Shown in pieces: positions 27,003-35,106 of a DNA stretch of 64,000 nt. The stretch spans positions 1,488,001 to 1,552,000 of the forward strand of contig JAGTPG010000002.1 of assembly GCA_018195615.1 (NCBI GenBank), given 5' to 3'. The translations under genes and the position numbers were made by a program. Under the pieces are notes generated by a model that saw only the letters and a list, made by a program, of their open reading frames with translations, was not told where the DNA came from and did not search any database. The stretch is from Streptomyces tuirus (GTDB lineage Bacteria > Actinomycetota > Actinomycetes > Streptomycetales > Streptomycetaceae). How positions within the stretch are numbered: position 1 is the first letter of the stretch; every line of letters begins with the position of its first letter.

Positions 27003-28562
27003 ATGAGAATTCGTCCCGATCGACTCCTTCCCGGGATTCGCGCGCGAGCAGCGTCGGGCGGACCCGCGGCGAGGGCGACCGCCGCCACAGTCGTATGCGC
27101 GCTGATCGTCGGCTTCACCAGCGTCGGCTCGGCCGGCGCGACGCCGGAGGCGGAGCCGCCGGGCGGTGTCCCCGGGGTGCGAATACCGGAGTTGAAGTGG
27201 ACCGACTGCGGCGACGGAATCGACTGCGGGACGGCCGAGGTGCCGCTCGACTACCGTCATCCGGACGGGAAGAAGATCACTCTCGCCCTGACGCGCAAGC
27301 TCGCCTCGGACCCGACCAAGCGGGCCGGGACACTGTTCCTCAACACGGGCGGGCCAGGTGGTACCAACGAAGGCTTCGTCTACGACCTGGCCGCCGACGC
27401 TCCCGAGAAGATCCGCAGCCGGTACGACCTCATCGCCGTCGACCCCCGCGGGACCGGCTACAGCACCCCGGTCAAGTGCCAGACCACCCGGGAATGGTCC
27501 GACGCCTGGGACACGGCGACCGCGCGTCCCGCGCGGGGCGGCTTCGAACGTGCTGTCGCACGAGGGCGGCAGTTCGGCGAAGCGTGCCGGCGCCACTCCG
27601 GGGACCTGCTGCCCTACATCGGGACGGAGTACGTGGCACGGGACATGGACGTGATCCGGGCCGCCGTCGGAGACAGGAGGTTCAACTGGTACGGCCTGTC
27701 CTACGGCACGTATATCGGCACCGTGTACGCCGGCCTCTTCCCGCAGCGGGTGGGGGTGATGGCGCTGGACGGCGGCTACGACCCGAACGCCTACGCCAAC
27801 GACCCCTACCGGTACGACCGCGGGCAGTACGTCGCGGTCGACGCGGCACTCGGGCGGTTCTTCGACTGGTGTGAGCGTGCTCCGGATTCCTGTGCCTTCG
27901 GCGACGGTGACCCGCGCAAGGCCTACCGGGACCTGCAGGCCGCGCTCGACGAGAAGCCCGTCCGTGACGCCGACGGCCGGCTCGTCGCCAACGGTGCCTG
28001 GCTGACCATGAACGTCACCTACAACATCGGCATCGGCAAGGACTTCTGGCCCACCCTGGCCCAGCAACTGGTCGACGCACAGAACCGCACCGGGGACCTG
28101 CTGTCCGGTATGAAGGCCGAGGCCCAGTTCCAGACCGAGAACACCGCCGTCGAATGCGCGGACCGGGCGTTTCCGCGCAGCCAGGGCCTGCTTCGGCTCG
28201 CCCTGTGGAGCGAGACGGCGCAGGCACCGCTGAACGGCCCGGCACTCGCCTACGGCCCGCCGAACTACGACCACGGCCACGCCGCCGCCTGCGTCCAGTG
28301 GCCGGCCGAGCGGCTGTCCCGCTACAGCGGGCCCTTCGACGCCAAGGGCTCGGCGCCGATCCTCGTCATCGGCAGCACCGGCGACCCCGACACCCCTTAC
28401 CAGGACTCCGTGACGCTCGCCCGCACGCTGGACAACGCTCAGCTGCTCACCGTACGCAAGGAGGGCCACGTCGGCCGCCACAACGAGTGCGTCCGGACGG
28501 CGACGATGGACTACCTGGCCACGGGCAAGCTGCCCCGGCAGAGGGTGTGCCAGGGGGACTGA
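27003..28562 (+). CDS. Secreted alpha/beta hydrolase, tripeptidyl aminopeptidase-like
   Basis: A 519-residue exported serine hydrolase. The N-terminus is basic (MRIRPDRLLPGIRARA), followed by a hydrophobic stretch ending near VGSAGATPEA, a probable signal peptide. The mature part has the oxyanion loop FLNTGGPGGTNEGF, YDLIAVDPRGTGYS, the nucleophile Ser in WYGLSYGTYIGTVYAG (GLSYG), Asp in STGDPDTPYQDS and His in EGHVGRHNEC. The last block is the TAP-like C-terminal domain. Family members remove tripeptides or act as proline-type aminopeptidases on extracellular peptides, consistent with nutrient scavenging. Start ATG 27003 is kept because it directly precedes the signal peptide. Confidence 0.87.
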   Translation: MRIRPDRLLPGIRARAASGGPAARATAATVVCALIVGFTSVGSAGATPEAEPPGGVPGVRIPELKWTDCGDGIDCGTAEVPLDYRHPDGKKITLALTRKLASDPTKRAGTLFLNTGGPGGTNEGFVYDLAADAPEKIRSRYDLIAVDPRGTGYSTPVKCQTTREWSDAWDTATARPARGGFERAVARGRQFGEACRRHSGDLLPYIGTEYVARDMDVIRAAVGDRRFNWYGLSYGTYIGTVYAGLFPQRVGVMALDGGYDPNAYANDPYRYDRGQYVAVDAALGRFFDWCERAPDSCAFGDGDPRKAYRDLQAALDEKPVRDADGRLVANGAWLTMNVTYNIGIGKDFWPTLAQQLVDAQNRTGDLLSGMKAEAQFQTENTAVECADRAFPRSQGLLRLALWSETAQAPLNGPALAYGPPNYDHGHAAACVQWPAERLSRYSGPFDAKGSAPILVIGSTGDPDTPYQDSVTLARTLDNAQLLTVRKEGHVGRHNECVRTATMDYLATGKLPRQRVCQGD

Positions 28563-28759
28563 CGGCGGCCAGGAACTGATCGCACGCCTGTGGCCTCGCA
28601 GTTCGCAGGCCGCGCGATCGTGGCGATCAGGCGGTCGTGGCCCGTCATTGGTCGATCGCGACGCCGGGGCCGGCCTGGCCGGCCCCGGTCGGGTGGTGGA
28701 CGCCCGACATCAGCGGCCGGGGACCGGTGCTCCGGTCGACCCGCCCGGGCCCGCCCCGT

Positions 28760-28897
28760 GGCGCGCGGTCGCTCCAGCTCGGCGCGGTTGACGGGAAGGA
28801 CGGTGCCGTGCCGGGGACTCGTCGGCAGGGCGAAGTCCTCGGACATCCGCCATGTACCGGATTGCAGGTCGGCCACGCCGCCCGGCACGATCAGCAC
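28760..28897 (-). pseudogene. Fragment, possibly of a glycoside hydrolase
   Basis: The minus strand reads GGVADLQSGTWRMSEDFALP and SPRHGTVLPVNRAELER, which has clear protein character but continues into low-quality sequence without a proper gene. I suspect the tail of a secreted glycosidase (GH43-like) but cannot confirm it. The rest of 28563-29191 shows nothing supportable. Confidence 0.3.
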
Positions 28898-29191
28898 GAC
28901 GTGACTCGTGGGGCCTCAGGCTCCGTCCCAGGCGGACGCGGACGCGGGCCCGGCGTATCCCGCGGACGGCGTCACGACGGCTCAGCGCGGCAAACGGCGA
29001 ACCACCGGTCCGGTGCCGCCGCCGTGGACCCGGTGGGCGCGTCGGCGCGGTGGTGGAGAGCGTCTGCCGCGACGTCGCGGGGCCGGCGCGTTCGCCGTAC
29101 GTCAGGCTCGGCAGAGCTCGCCCCAGCTACTCCGCGCGGGCGCCGGCGGACGAACCGACGGGGCGGCCCTCCGTACGCCGCACAGCGCCGC

Positions 29192-30652
29192 TCACAGGGT
29201 GTCGCGCAGGTGGCTGATAGTCACGAAGTGGAAGCCGCGGGCGGTGAGCGTGCGCAGGATCCCGGGGACGGCCTCCACCGAGGTGGCGTGGATGTCGTGC
29301 AGGAGGATGACGTCGTTGCGGTCGACCTTCGAGGTCACGGACTGGGCGACGCGGGAGGCGTCCGGGTACTTCCAGTCCTCCGTGTCCAGATCCCACAGGA
29401 CGGGCGAGAGACCGGTCGCCGACCGCACCTTGCCGTTGATCGCTCCGTACGGCGGCCGGAAGAGGGTGGGCTCCTTGCCTGTGGCGGCCTCGATCGCCGC
29501 GTTGGTGCGGGTCAGCTGGGAGCGGATCTCGGCGGGGGTGAGACGGGTGAGGTCGGGGTGGTTCCAGGAGTGGTTGGCGATCTCGTGGCCGGCCCTGGCC
29601 TCGGCGCGGACCAGTTCGGGGTGGGCGGCGACGTTCTGGCCGACGGTGAAGAAGGTGGCGCGGGCGTCGTACTGCGCGAGGTGATCCAGGAGCGTCCCGG
29701 TGTACGGGGCGGCGGGGCCGTCGTCGAAGGTGAGAGCGACGCACTTAACCTTGGCGCAGTCGGTCGTGTCCTCGCCGTCCGCGGTGTGCGTGGGCACGGG
29801 CGGGGCAGGGGCGTCGGTGGCGCCGAGGTCCAGTCCGGTGCTGGGGCTGACGGTCTGTTTCTGGACGCGCATGCCGAAGTCGGACAGCCAGGGGCTGACG
29901 GTCGTCCTGGGCAGGGTCACGCTGTAGCGGCCGCCCGCCGGGACGCCGGCGGTGCCGCGGTCGAAGACCACGGTCAGGTCGCCGTCGGCGGTGAAGGCCA
30001 TGTCGTCCAGGCTGAAATCGTGGTCCGCGGGGTCGTCGAGCAGCGTGGGATCGGCGCCCTCCTTCTTCTTGAGCCGCTCCTGCACAGCGGTGAGGAAGGC
30101 GTTCCGGGAGCCGTCCGCGATGAGCTCGGGCGCGGACTTGTGCACCTTGTCCTTGCCGTCGTACCAGTAGGTCCTGGTGTCGATGCCGTCGCCGGCCGTC
30201 GGGGCCTGGACCGTCGTCAGCCGTACGCCCAGCACGTCACCGGACGCCACCAGGAACGAGAAGCTGACGTTCAGTTCGGCATCACGCGCGGCCTCGGTCC
30301 CGGCGGGAGCGCCACCGCAGAGGGTGGCGGGGCCGTCGCCCTCCTGTCCGAGGAAGGCGTCGACGCGCTCCTCCACCTTCTCCTTCATAGCGGCCGTCAT
30401 CGCGGTCGCGCCGGGGACGTCCGGGTAGCCGGTGGCCCACTTGCAGGTGTGGTCCTCGCTGTTGTGGCTGATGATCCGTATGCCCTTGATCCTGGTCACG
30501 TCGACGGTGGCACCGGTGTCGTTACCGGGGGCGCGGGCTTCGTCGCCTTGGCCGCGGGATGAGTCGACCGCAGGATCGTTCGAGGCGCACGCGGCTGTCA
30601 GGCTCAGGGTGCTGAGAAGCAGGAGCGCGGCGGCGAGGTCGTTCTTACGCAT
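29192..30652 (-). CDS. Polysaccharide deacetylase lipoprotein
   Basis: A 486-residue exported protein. The lipoprotein signal is MRKNDLAAALLLLSTLSLTA with lipobox TAAC. Residues ~45-270 form a DUF3298-like beta-rich region (SFSFLVASGDVLGVRL, LSDFGMRVQKQTV). The C-terminal NodB domain has all motifs: VALTFDDGPAAPYTG, HEIANHSWNHPDLTRL, LFRPPYGAINGKVR, VLWDLDTEDWKYP and VILLHDIHATSVEAVPGIL. It is a metal-dependent N- or O-deacetylase acting outside the membrane on peptidoglycan, chitin or xylan. A Ser/Asp/Gly-rich linker follows the lipobox. It is monocistronic. Confidence 0.9.
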   Translation of the reverse strand: MRKNDLAAALLLLSTLSLTAACASNDPAVDSSRGQGDEARAPGNDTGATVDVTRIKGIRIISHNSEDHTCKWATGYPDVPGATAMTAAMKEKVEERVDAFLGQEGDGPATLCGGAPAGTEAARDAELNVSFSFLVASGDVLGVRLTTVQAPTAGDGIDTRTYWYDGKDKVHKSAPELIADGSRNAFLTAVQERLKKKEGADPTLLDDPADHDFSLDDMAFTADGDLTVVFDRGTAGVPAGGRYSVTLPRTTVSPWLSDFGMRVQKQTVSPSTGLDLGATDAPAPPVPTHTADGEDTTDCAKVKCVALTFDDGPAAPYTGTLLDHLAQYDARATFFTVGQNVAAHPELVRAEARAGHEIANHSWNHPDLTRLTPAEIRSQLTRTNAAIEAATGKEPTLFRPPYGAINGKVRSATGLSPVLWDLDTEDWKYPDASRVAQSVTSKVDRNDVILLHDIHATSVEAVPGILRTLTARGFHFVTISHLRDTL

Positions 30653-30659
30653 TTAGTGC

Positions 30660-31314
30660 CTAAATGGGGGGAGAAGGGAGTATGCATGGCCTGGAGGCCA
30701 CGGGTGATCCTCACGGGCCCGTACGTGGCTGGGCAACCCCTTGTGCTCTCCGAGATGTGATGGTAAAGATGCCATCCGCCACATACGGCGTGGTGTCGCG
30801 CGCGTCACAGAGGCAGGCATGCCAGCCTGAGGGGCCGCCGTCGGCGCGCTCGCGGTAGTCCCCGCGCCGGGCTGTGCGTCGCGTGGAAGCACCGCGCGCC
30901 GCCCGCGCCATCGACGTAGAGGCGGCCGTGCGGTCCGTGAGGTGGGGAGGCGCGGCCCGCCCGTACACCGGCCGAGCCTCCGGCCGGAGTGGCGCCGAGG
31001 GCCGGGACCCGGCCCTCACCAATGCCTGGTGTTCCGACGTCGATGATGGAGGAGGGCCGGACCGGTGGCCGGGCCGCCCGTCGTATCCGAGGTTCCCCCA
31101 CTCCGGAGTGGGCGTCACAAGGCCGGGTACGGACCGCGGGTGGCCGGCGCGGGGACGCGATTCGGGTGTCCACCCGAGGCCCCACCGCGCGATGAAGCCG
31201 GGTGGGGCGTCAGGACCGGCGATGCCCCGGCCTGGTTCGCATGTGTCAAATAGGCGACCGCACCAGAGGCAGGTGGGCCTCCCGGGCACAGTCGCCCGTG
31301 TTCGCCGGACCGGT
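30660..31314. other. Gene-free interval
   Basis: About 650 bases between the deacetylase start and the end of the GH62 pseudogene. Long open frames exist on both strands but have the Arg/Pro-rich composition of spurious high-GC translation. I see no RNA gene or repeat. Confidence 0.5.
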
Positions 31315-32744
31315 TCAGCAGGTGGGATTGGTCTGGGTCAGCAGGCCCATCCGCCATGGCAGCCGGATGTAGTCACCGCCTGCGCCCGGGGCCATGCCCT
31401 GGCAGAGGAACCGGAGACGGCACGGGTCGATGGTGAGGGTCTGGTCGTTGTCGGCCCTGAGCAGCTCGCCGTGGCTGAAGTCCTGCGTCCAGGACGGTGT
31501 GCCGGACGGGAAGGTCACGTTGTTGGAGCGGGCGAACGGGTTGGACTGGCTCCCGTGCAGCGCCTTCCAGGGTCCGCTGAGGCTGCCGGAGGTGAATGAC
31601 CGGTACCAGCGCCGGCCGTTGGAGCCGATGGCCTCCTGGAGCAGCAGGTACTCGTTACTGTTGCCGACCTTGTAGACGGCGGTGCCCTCGAAGAGGTTGA
31701 AGCGGCTGGAGTCCTGGAGGGCGATGACGGTGTTGCCGAAGCCGTTCGGGAAGTTCGCCAGCGAGGTCTGGGAGCGGTAGATGTGCCCGTTGTCGTCACT
31801 GGAGAACAGGTGGCAGTTGGCCTTGTCACAGATGACCCAGAAATCGAGCCAGTGGCCGTTGCCGATGTTCTGCTGGACGATGGGCGGCATGCTGCTCATG
31901 AAGTGGCGCGGTCTCGACCAGGAGGTCGGGTCGCTGGGGTCGCTGCTGACCGAGTACGGTGCGGGGCTGCGCGGTATCCGGAACCGACGCCGGAGGCCGT
32001 GTCGAGGAACGTGTGCCGCGCGTTGGCGGCCTGGGCCCAGTCGGGGAACGCGAAGTGCGCGAGGTTCCAGCCCTTGCTCGGGCTGGCGGTGGTGGCGTAG
32101 ACCTGCCACTCACCGTTGTGCCGGACCACGGTGAAGTCCCTGATCGCGGCGATGTCGTTGTGGCTCGCGTCCTGCCGCGGGCCCGCGAGCACCCCGCTGG
32201 ACTCCACCGCATCGACGAGGGCAACGACGAGCCGGGGCCGCCGCCACTGCCCACGCGCACGAGTTGCCATTGCTGGTCGGTGCCGCCCCAGTCGGTGAGT
32301 CTGAACTGCTGGTTGGCCGTGTTGTTGTCGGTCCACTGGACGATGTCCGCACCGTTGGCGGTGGACCAGTTGAAGACGTCGAGGACCTTGCCCGAGTGCC
32401 GGGACCTGAGGCGGTAGTGTCCGCCGCCGGACGAACTGCCACTGCTGCTGGGCCTGGTCGTTGCGCGACCACTGGGTGATGCGGGCGCCGTCGTCGGTGG
32501 CAAGGTTGTACACGTCGAGTGCCTTGCCACTGTTGCGGTTGACCAGCACCTACCACGCACCGGTGTCGACCGTCGCGGCCGAGGCCGGGGTGGCACCGGC
32601 CACGCTCAGCAGGCCCGCCAGGAGCGAGCTCACAGCCAGCCCGATCATCGTGCTCAGCCGGCGGCCCCGCCGGAACCAGCGGCGCGGACCTGTGGGTGCC
32701 CTGGTTCGCGGCGCGGACGCCGGTAAGTCTTTCGCCCCGATCAT
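31315..32744 (-). pseudogene. GH62 alpha-L-arabinofuranosidase with CBM13, decayed
   Basis: ATG 32744 gives a signal peptide (STMIGLAVSSLLAGLLSVAG, then ASA). Then come VDTGAW, an in-frame TAG at 32550-32552, and a ricin-type CBM13 starting VLVNRNSGKALDVYN. A 5-base deletion near 32434 breaks the frame, and the third lectin repeat is missing (FRLTD joins directly to WGGTDQQWQL). One base is missing near 32200 before SSGVLAGPRQDASHND. Near 31975 about 20 conserved residues are lost with another shift between GVGSGYRAAP and YSVSSDPSDPTSWS. The GH62 end is intact: LFEGTAVYKVGNSNEYLL, FSHGELLRADNDQTLTIDPC, GGDYIRLPWRMG. The enzyme would release arabinose from arabinoxylan. Multiple independent lesions mark a true pseudogene. 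Confidence 0.75.
32290..32570 (-). repeat. CBM13 repeat copy A (in GH62)
   Basis: This 281-base block is nearly identical to 32998-33283, with a 5-base deletion and about three substitutions. It encodes the first part of the ricin module and includes the in-frame TAG. Confidence 0.85.
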
Positions 32745-32848
32745 GGATTCTCCGTTTCGTGTCCGGGCCACACCGCGCTGCTCGCCTGGGTGACCGCAGG
32801 AGGGACAGGACCGCTTGGAGCGGCCGGGAGCACGGCAGGCGGCGTCCG

Positions 32849-33262
32849 TCAGCCGACCCGCGCGAGTTGCCACTGCTGGTTGGTGCCGCCGTAGTCGGTG
32901 TACTGGACGATGTCGGCGCCGTTGCCGGTGGCGGCGTTCTGCACTTCGAGTGCCTTGCCGCTGTGGCGGTTGATCAGGCGTATGTGGCCGCCGTCGGAGT
33001 CGGTGAGTCTGAACTGCTGGTTGGCCGTGTTGTTGTCGCTCCACTGGACGATGTCCGCACCGTTGGCGGTGGACCAGTTGAAGACGTCGAGGACCTTGCC
33101 CGAGTGCCGGGACCTGAGGCGGTAGTGGCCGCCGCCGGAATCGACGAACTGCCACTGCTGCTGGGCCCGGTCGTTGCGCGACCACTGGGTGATGCGGGCG
33201 CCGTCGTCGGTGGCAAGGTTGTACACGTCGAGTGCCTTGCCACTGTTGCGGTTGACCAGCAC
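32849..33262 (-). CDS. CBM13 (ricin-type lectin) module downstream of an amber codon
   Basis: 137 codons in the same frame as the xylanase and directly after its TAG (33263-33265). The three beta-trefoil repeats are complete: NSGKALDVYNLATDDG, HSGKVLDVFNWSTANG and HSGKALEVQNAATGNG, each followed by a QQW/QQF-type motif. It begins VLVNRNSG with GTG as the codon after the stop. The module should bind xylan or galactose-containing chains. It is either the translated C-terminus of the xylanase (readthrough or sequence error) or a cut-off remnant; as a separate protein it would lack a signal peptide. Confidence 0.7.
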   Translation of the reverse strand: MLVNRNSGKALDVYNLATDDGARITQWSRNDRAQQQWQFVDSGGGHYRLRSRHSGKVLDVFNWSTANGADIVQWSDNNTANQQFRLTDSDGGHIRLINRHSGKALEVQNAATGNGADIVQYTDYGGTNQQWQLARVG

Positions 33263-33283
33263 CTACCACGCACCGGTGTCGAC
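32998..33283 (-). repeat. CBM13 repeat copy B (in GH30)
   Basis: A 286-base partner of 32290-32570. Both copies extend exactly to the codons for VDTGAW and share the TAG at the same place; flanking sequence differs sharply, as expected from recent duplication or gene conversion. Confidence 0.85.
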
Positions 33284-34618
33284 GCCGCCGGGAGCCTCGG
33301 TGGTCACGCCTGCCACGAAGGTCGTCACGCTCCGAGCGGGGAGCGTGGCGGTGAAGGAGCCGTTCGACACGCCGGTCGTGCCCTGGGGCGCGACGTTCCT
33401 GCTCGCGTCAGTCAGCCAGGACGAGACACTCGACACGCTGCTGTTCGCCAGGGTGAACTGCTGGCTCACCGCGGAAGTCCCCTTGTTGATGGCGACGACG
33501 ACGACCGAGGACGTACCGCCCCGGTACGCCGAGACGTAGACGTTCGGCGCCGGGTTCGCCGTCGCATTGATCCGCACATGCCCGGGGCGTACGAACCTGG
33601 CGAACTGTGCCATGCAGGCGCCGCGCTTGCTCATCCGGCCGTCCTCCCGCATGGGGCCGTAGCTGCGCCGGATGTACCACCAGATGTACGCCTGGAACTC
33701 GGCGTCCACCATGGCGCGGTGGATGTGCTCCCCCACGTCGAGCGCCTGCGGCCAGAGATCGGCCGAATCGGAGCTGTTGGGGTAGTAGACCTCGGTCATC
33801 CAGAGTTCTTTGCCCGCGCCCTTCTGCTTGAAGAGGGGGTAGGGGAAGTCCGAGAACTTCGTGCCGTAGAGATGGGCCCCGATGATGTCCACGTTGGCGA
33901 GCGCCGTGGAGTCGTTGAGGATCGGGTCCGAGATGTTCTTCCGGTACTGGAAGGACTCGGGCGCGATGACCCTGGTGCCGATCGAGCCGGCGTTCTCCCG
34001 CAGGAACCGGACCATTTCGGCGGGAGTCCACCACGTCCAGTCATGAGCGTAGTCGGGCTCGTTCTGGACCGATATTCCGTAGAGGTTCACCCCGTTGTTC
34101 CGCATGAACGTGTTGAAGTCGTCGAGGTGCCGGGCGTAGGCGCCGTACATGTTGTGTCTGAGGCGTTTCGCGTCGGTCTGTGTTCCGTGGACGAAGGTCT
34201 CGATCATGTGGGCGGGGGGATTCCACGGCGACGCTATGACGGTCGCCCCGAGCTCGGTCGCGCGCCTCGCCGTCGCCAGGTCACGGCTGAAGTCCGCCTG
34301 GTTCTCGGGGACGGGGATCCTCAGCACGGAGAATCCCAGACGGCCCTCGCTGGTGCCGAACGCCGTGTCCCGCTGGGCGCCCGTCAGGTCGCCGATCCAG
34401 GCCGCGTGGGCCATGCCGCCGAAGCCTCGGATCGTCTGCCGCCGCGCCGACGGGTCGATGATCGCGGTGACGGCAGCCGTCACGGCCAGGGCTCCCGATG
34501 CCCCTACGGCCGATGTCGTGGCCGTGAGGGCCGGCAGAGCCCCCATCGCCGTCAGGACGGTTCTCCGGCTCGGCGATCTCCGCTCGCTGCTTCTGGGCTC
34601 ATTCCGACCTTGCGTCAT
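33263..34618 (-). CDS. GH30 (subfamily 8-like) glucuronoarabinoxylan endo-1,4-beta-xylanase
   Basis: A 451-residue secreted enzyme before the TAG. ATG 34618 follows AGGAGGAGGAG. The Tat signal is SPSRRTVLTAMGALPA. The catalytic TIM barrel has IRGFGGMAHAAWIGDLT, the acid/base Glu in YGISVQNEPDYAH, RVIAPESFQYRKNISDPILN and the nucleophile Glu in ELWMTEVYYPNS. The FQAYIWWYIRRSYGPM and FVRPGHVRINATANPAPNVY stretches are the beta-side domain of XynC-type enzymes. The Arg in YIRRSYG is the glucuronate-binding feature of subfamily 8. It cuts xylan near methylglucuronic acid branches. A CebR-type box lies 46 bases upstream. The CBM13 follows in frame after the TAG. Confidence 0.9.
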   Translation of the reverse strand: MTQGRNEPRSSERRSPSRRTVLTAMGALPALTATTSAVGASGALAVTAAVTAIIDPSARRQTIRGFGGMAHAAWIGDLTGAQRDTAFGTSEGRLGFSVLRIPVPENQADFSRDLATARRATELGATVIASPWNPPAHMIETFVHGTQTDAKRLRHNMYGAYARHLDDFNTFMRNNGVNLYGISVQNEPDYAHDWTWWTPAEMVRFLRENAGSIGTRVIAPESFQYRKNISDPILNDSTALANVDIIGAHLYGTKFSDFPYPLFKQKGAGKELWMTEVYYPNSSDSADLWPQALDVGEHIHRAMVDAEFQAYIWWYIRRSYGPMREDGRMSKRGACMAQFARFVRPGHVRINATANPAPNVYVSAYRGGTSSVVVVAINKGTSAVSQQFTLANSSVSSVSSWLTDASRNVAPQGTTGVSNGSFTATLPARSVTTFVAGVTTEAPGGVDTGAW

Positions 34619-34663
34619 GTCTCCTCCTCCTGGCTGTTGGTGCCGATACACGCTCAGGCCTTG

Positions 34664-34677
34664 TGGGAGCGCTCCCA
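34664..34677 (-). promoter_or_regulatory. CebR-type LacI operator
   Basis: TGGGAGCGCTCCCA is a perfect 14-bp palindrome identical to the consensus of the Streptomyces cellobiose/cellotriose repressor CebR. It lies upstream of the GH30 xylanase start. Confidence 0.8.
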
Positions 34678-34680
34678 CTT

Positions 34681-35106
34681 GCAGGGAATGACTATGCGCT
34701 GGTCTTGTTCGGGGAGGTGCTGCTGATCGTTGCCTCGGCCTGCCCTTGGCGGCTCGGGAAGGTATCGAGGAAGGTATCGAGAGCGTTCGGCATTGCGAAC
34801 AGGATGCAAGATATCGAATTCCTGGTACGCCGGTAAATTAACGATGGTCACTCACCACCGTCAAGCCTCGGCGCGCGGCGCTGACGGAGAGGGCCGCCAT
34901 TTCCTGGTGCACCAGCGGCTGGTCCATCAGCCCGACGCGCTCGTCGGCCATCGACCATGCCTGATAGAGCGGACCGGCAATCCATCCACGGTTCCCGCAC
35001 CCCGCACCCTCCGCCCGGCAGCGCTTCGCCCCGCCAAGCACTAGCTCGACGGGGCGAGGCGGTCAACGGCATCGCACCCAAAACCGCGGGGCCGTCCGCG
35101 CTGCCG
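34681..35106. other. Intergenic interval with a 12-bp tandem duplication
   Basis: GGAAGGTATCGA is repeated head to tail at 34757-34768 and 34769-34780. The interval 34780-34850 is AT-richer than its surroundings. No gene is supportable; it holds the xylanase promoter and the downstream end of the GH43 gene. Confidence 0.5.

Noticed and set aside
28511..30562. Long open frames opposite the deacetylase and through the preceding gap
   Set aside because: They mirror the deacetylase codons on the other strand or have Arg/Gly/Pro-rich composition; no motif, start context or conservation pattern supports them.
30711..31289. Minus-strand frame of 192 codons between deacetylase and GH62
   Set aside because: Composition is that of random high-GC sequence; all three frames are equally open and none has codon bias.
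33263..34618. Endo-beta-1,6-galactanase (GH30 subfamily 5) for the GH30 enzyme
   Set aside because: The galactan locus next door made this attractive, but FQAYIWWYIRRSYGPM and RVIAPESFQYRKNISDP are xylanase XynC-type features.
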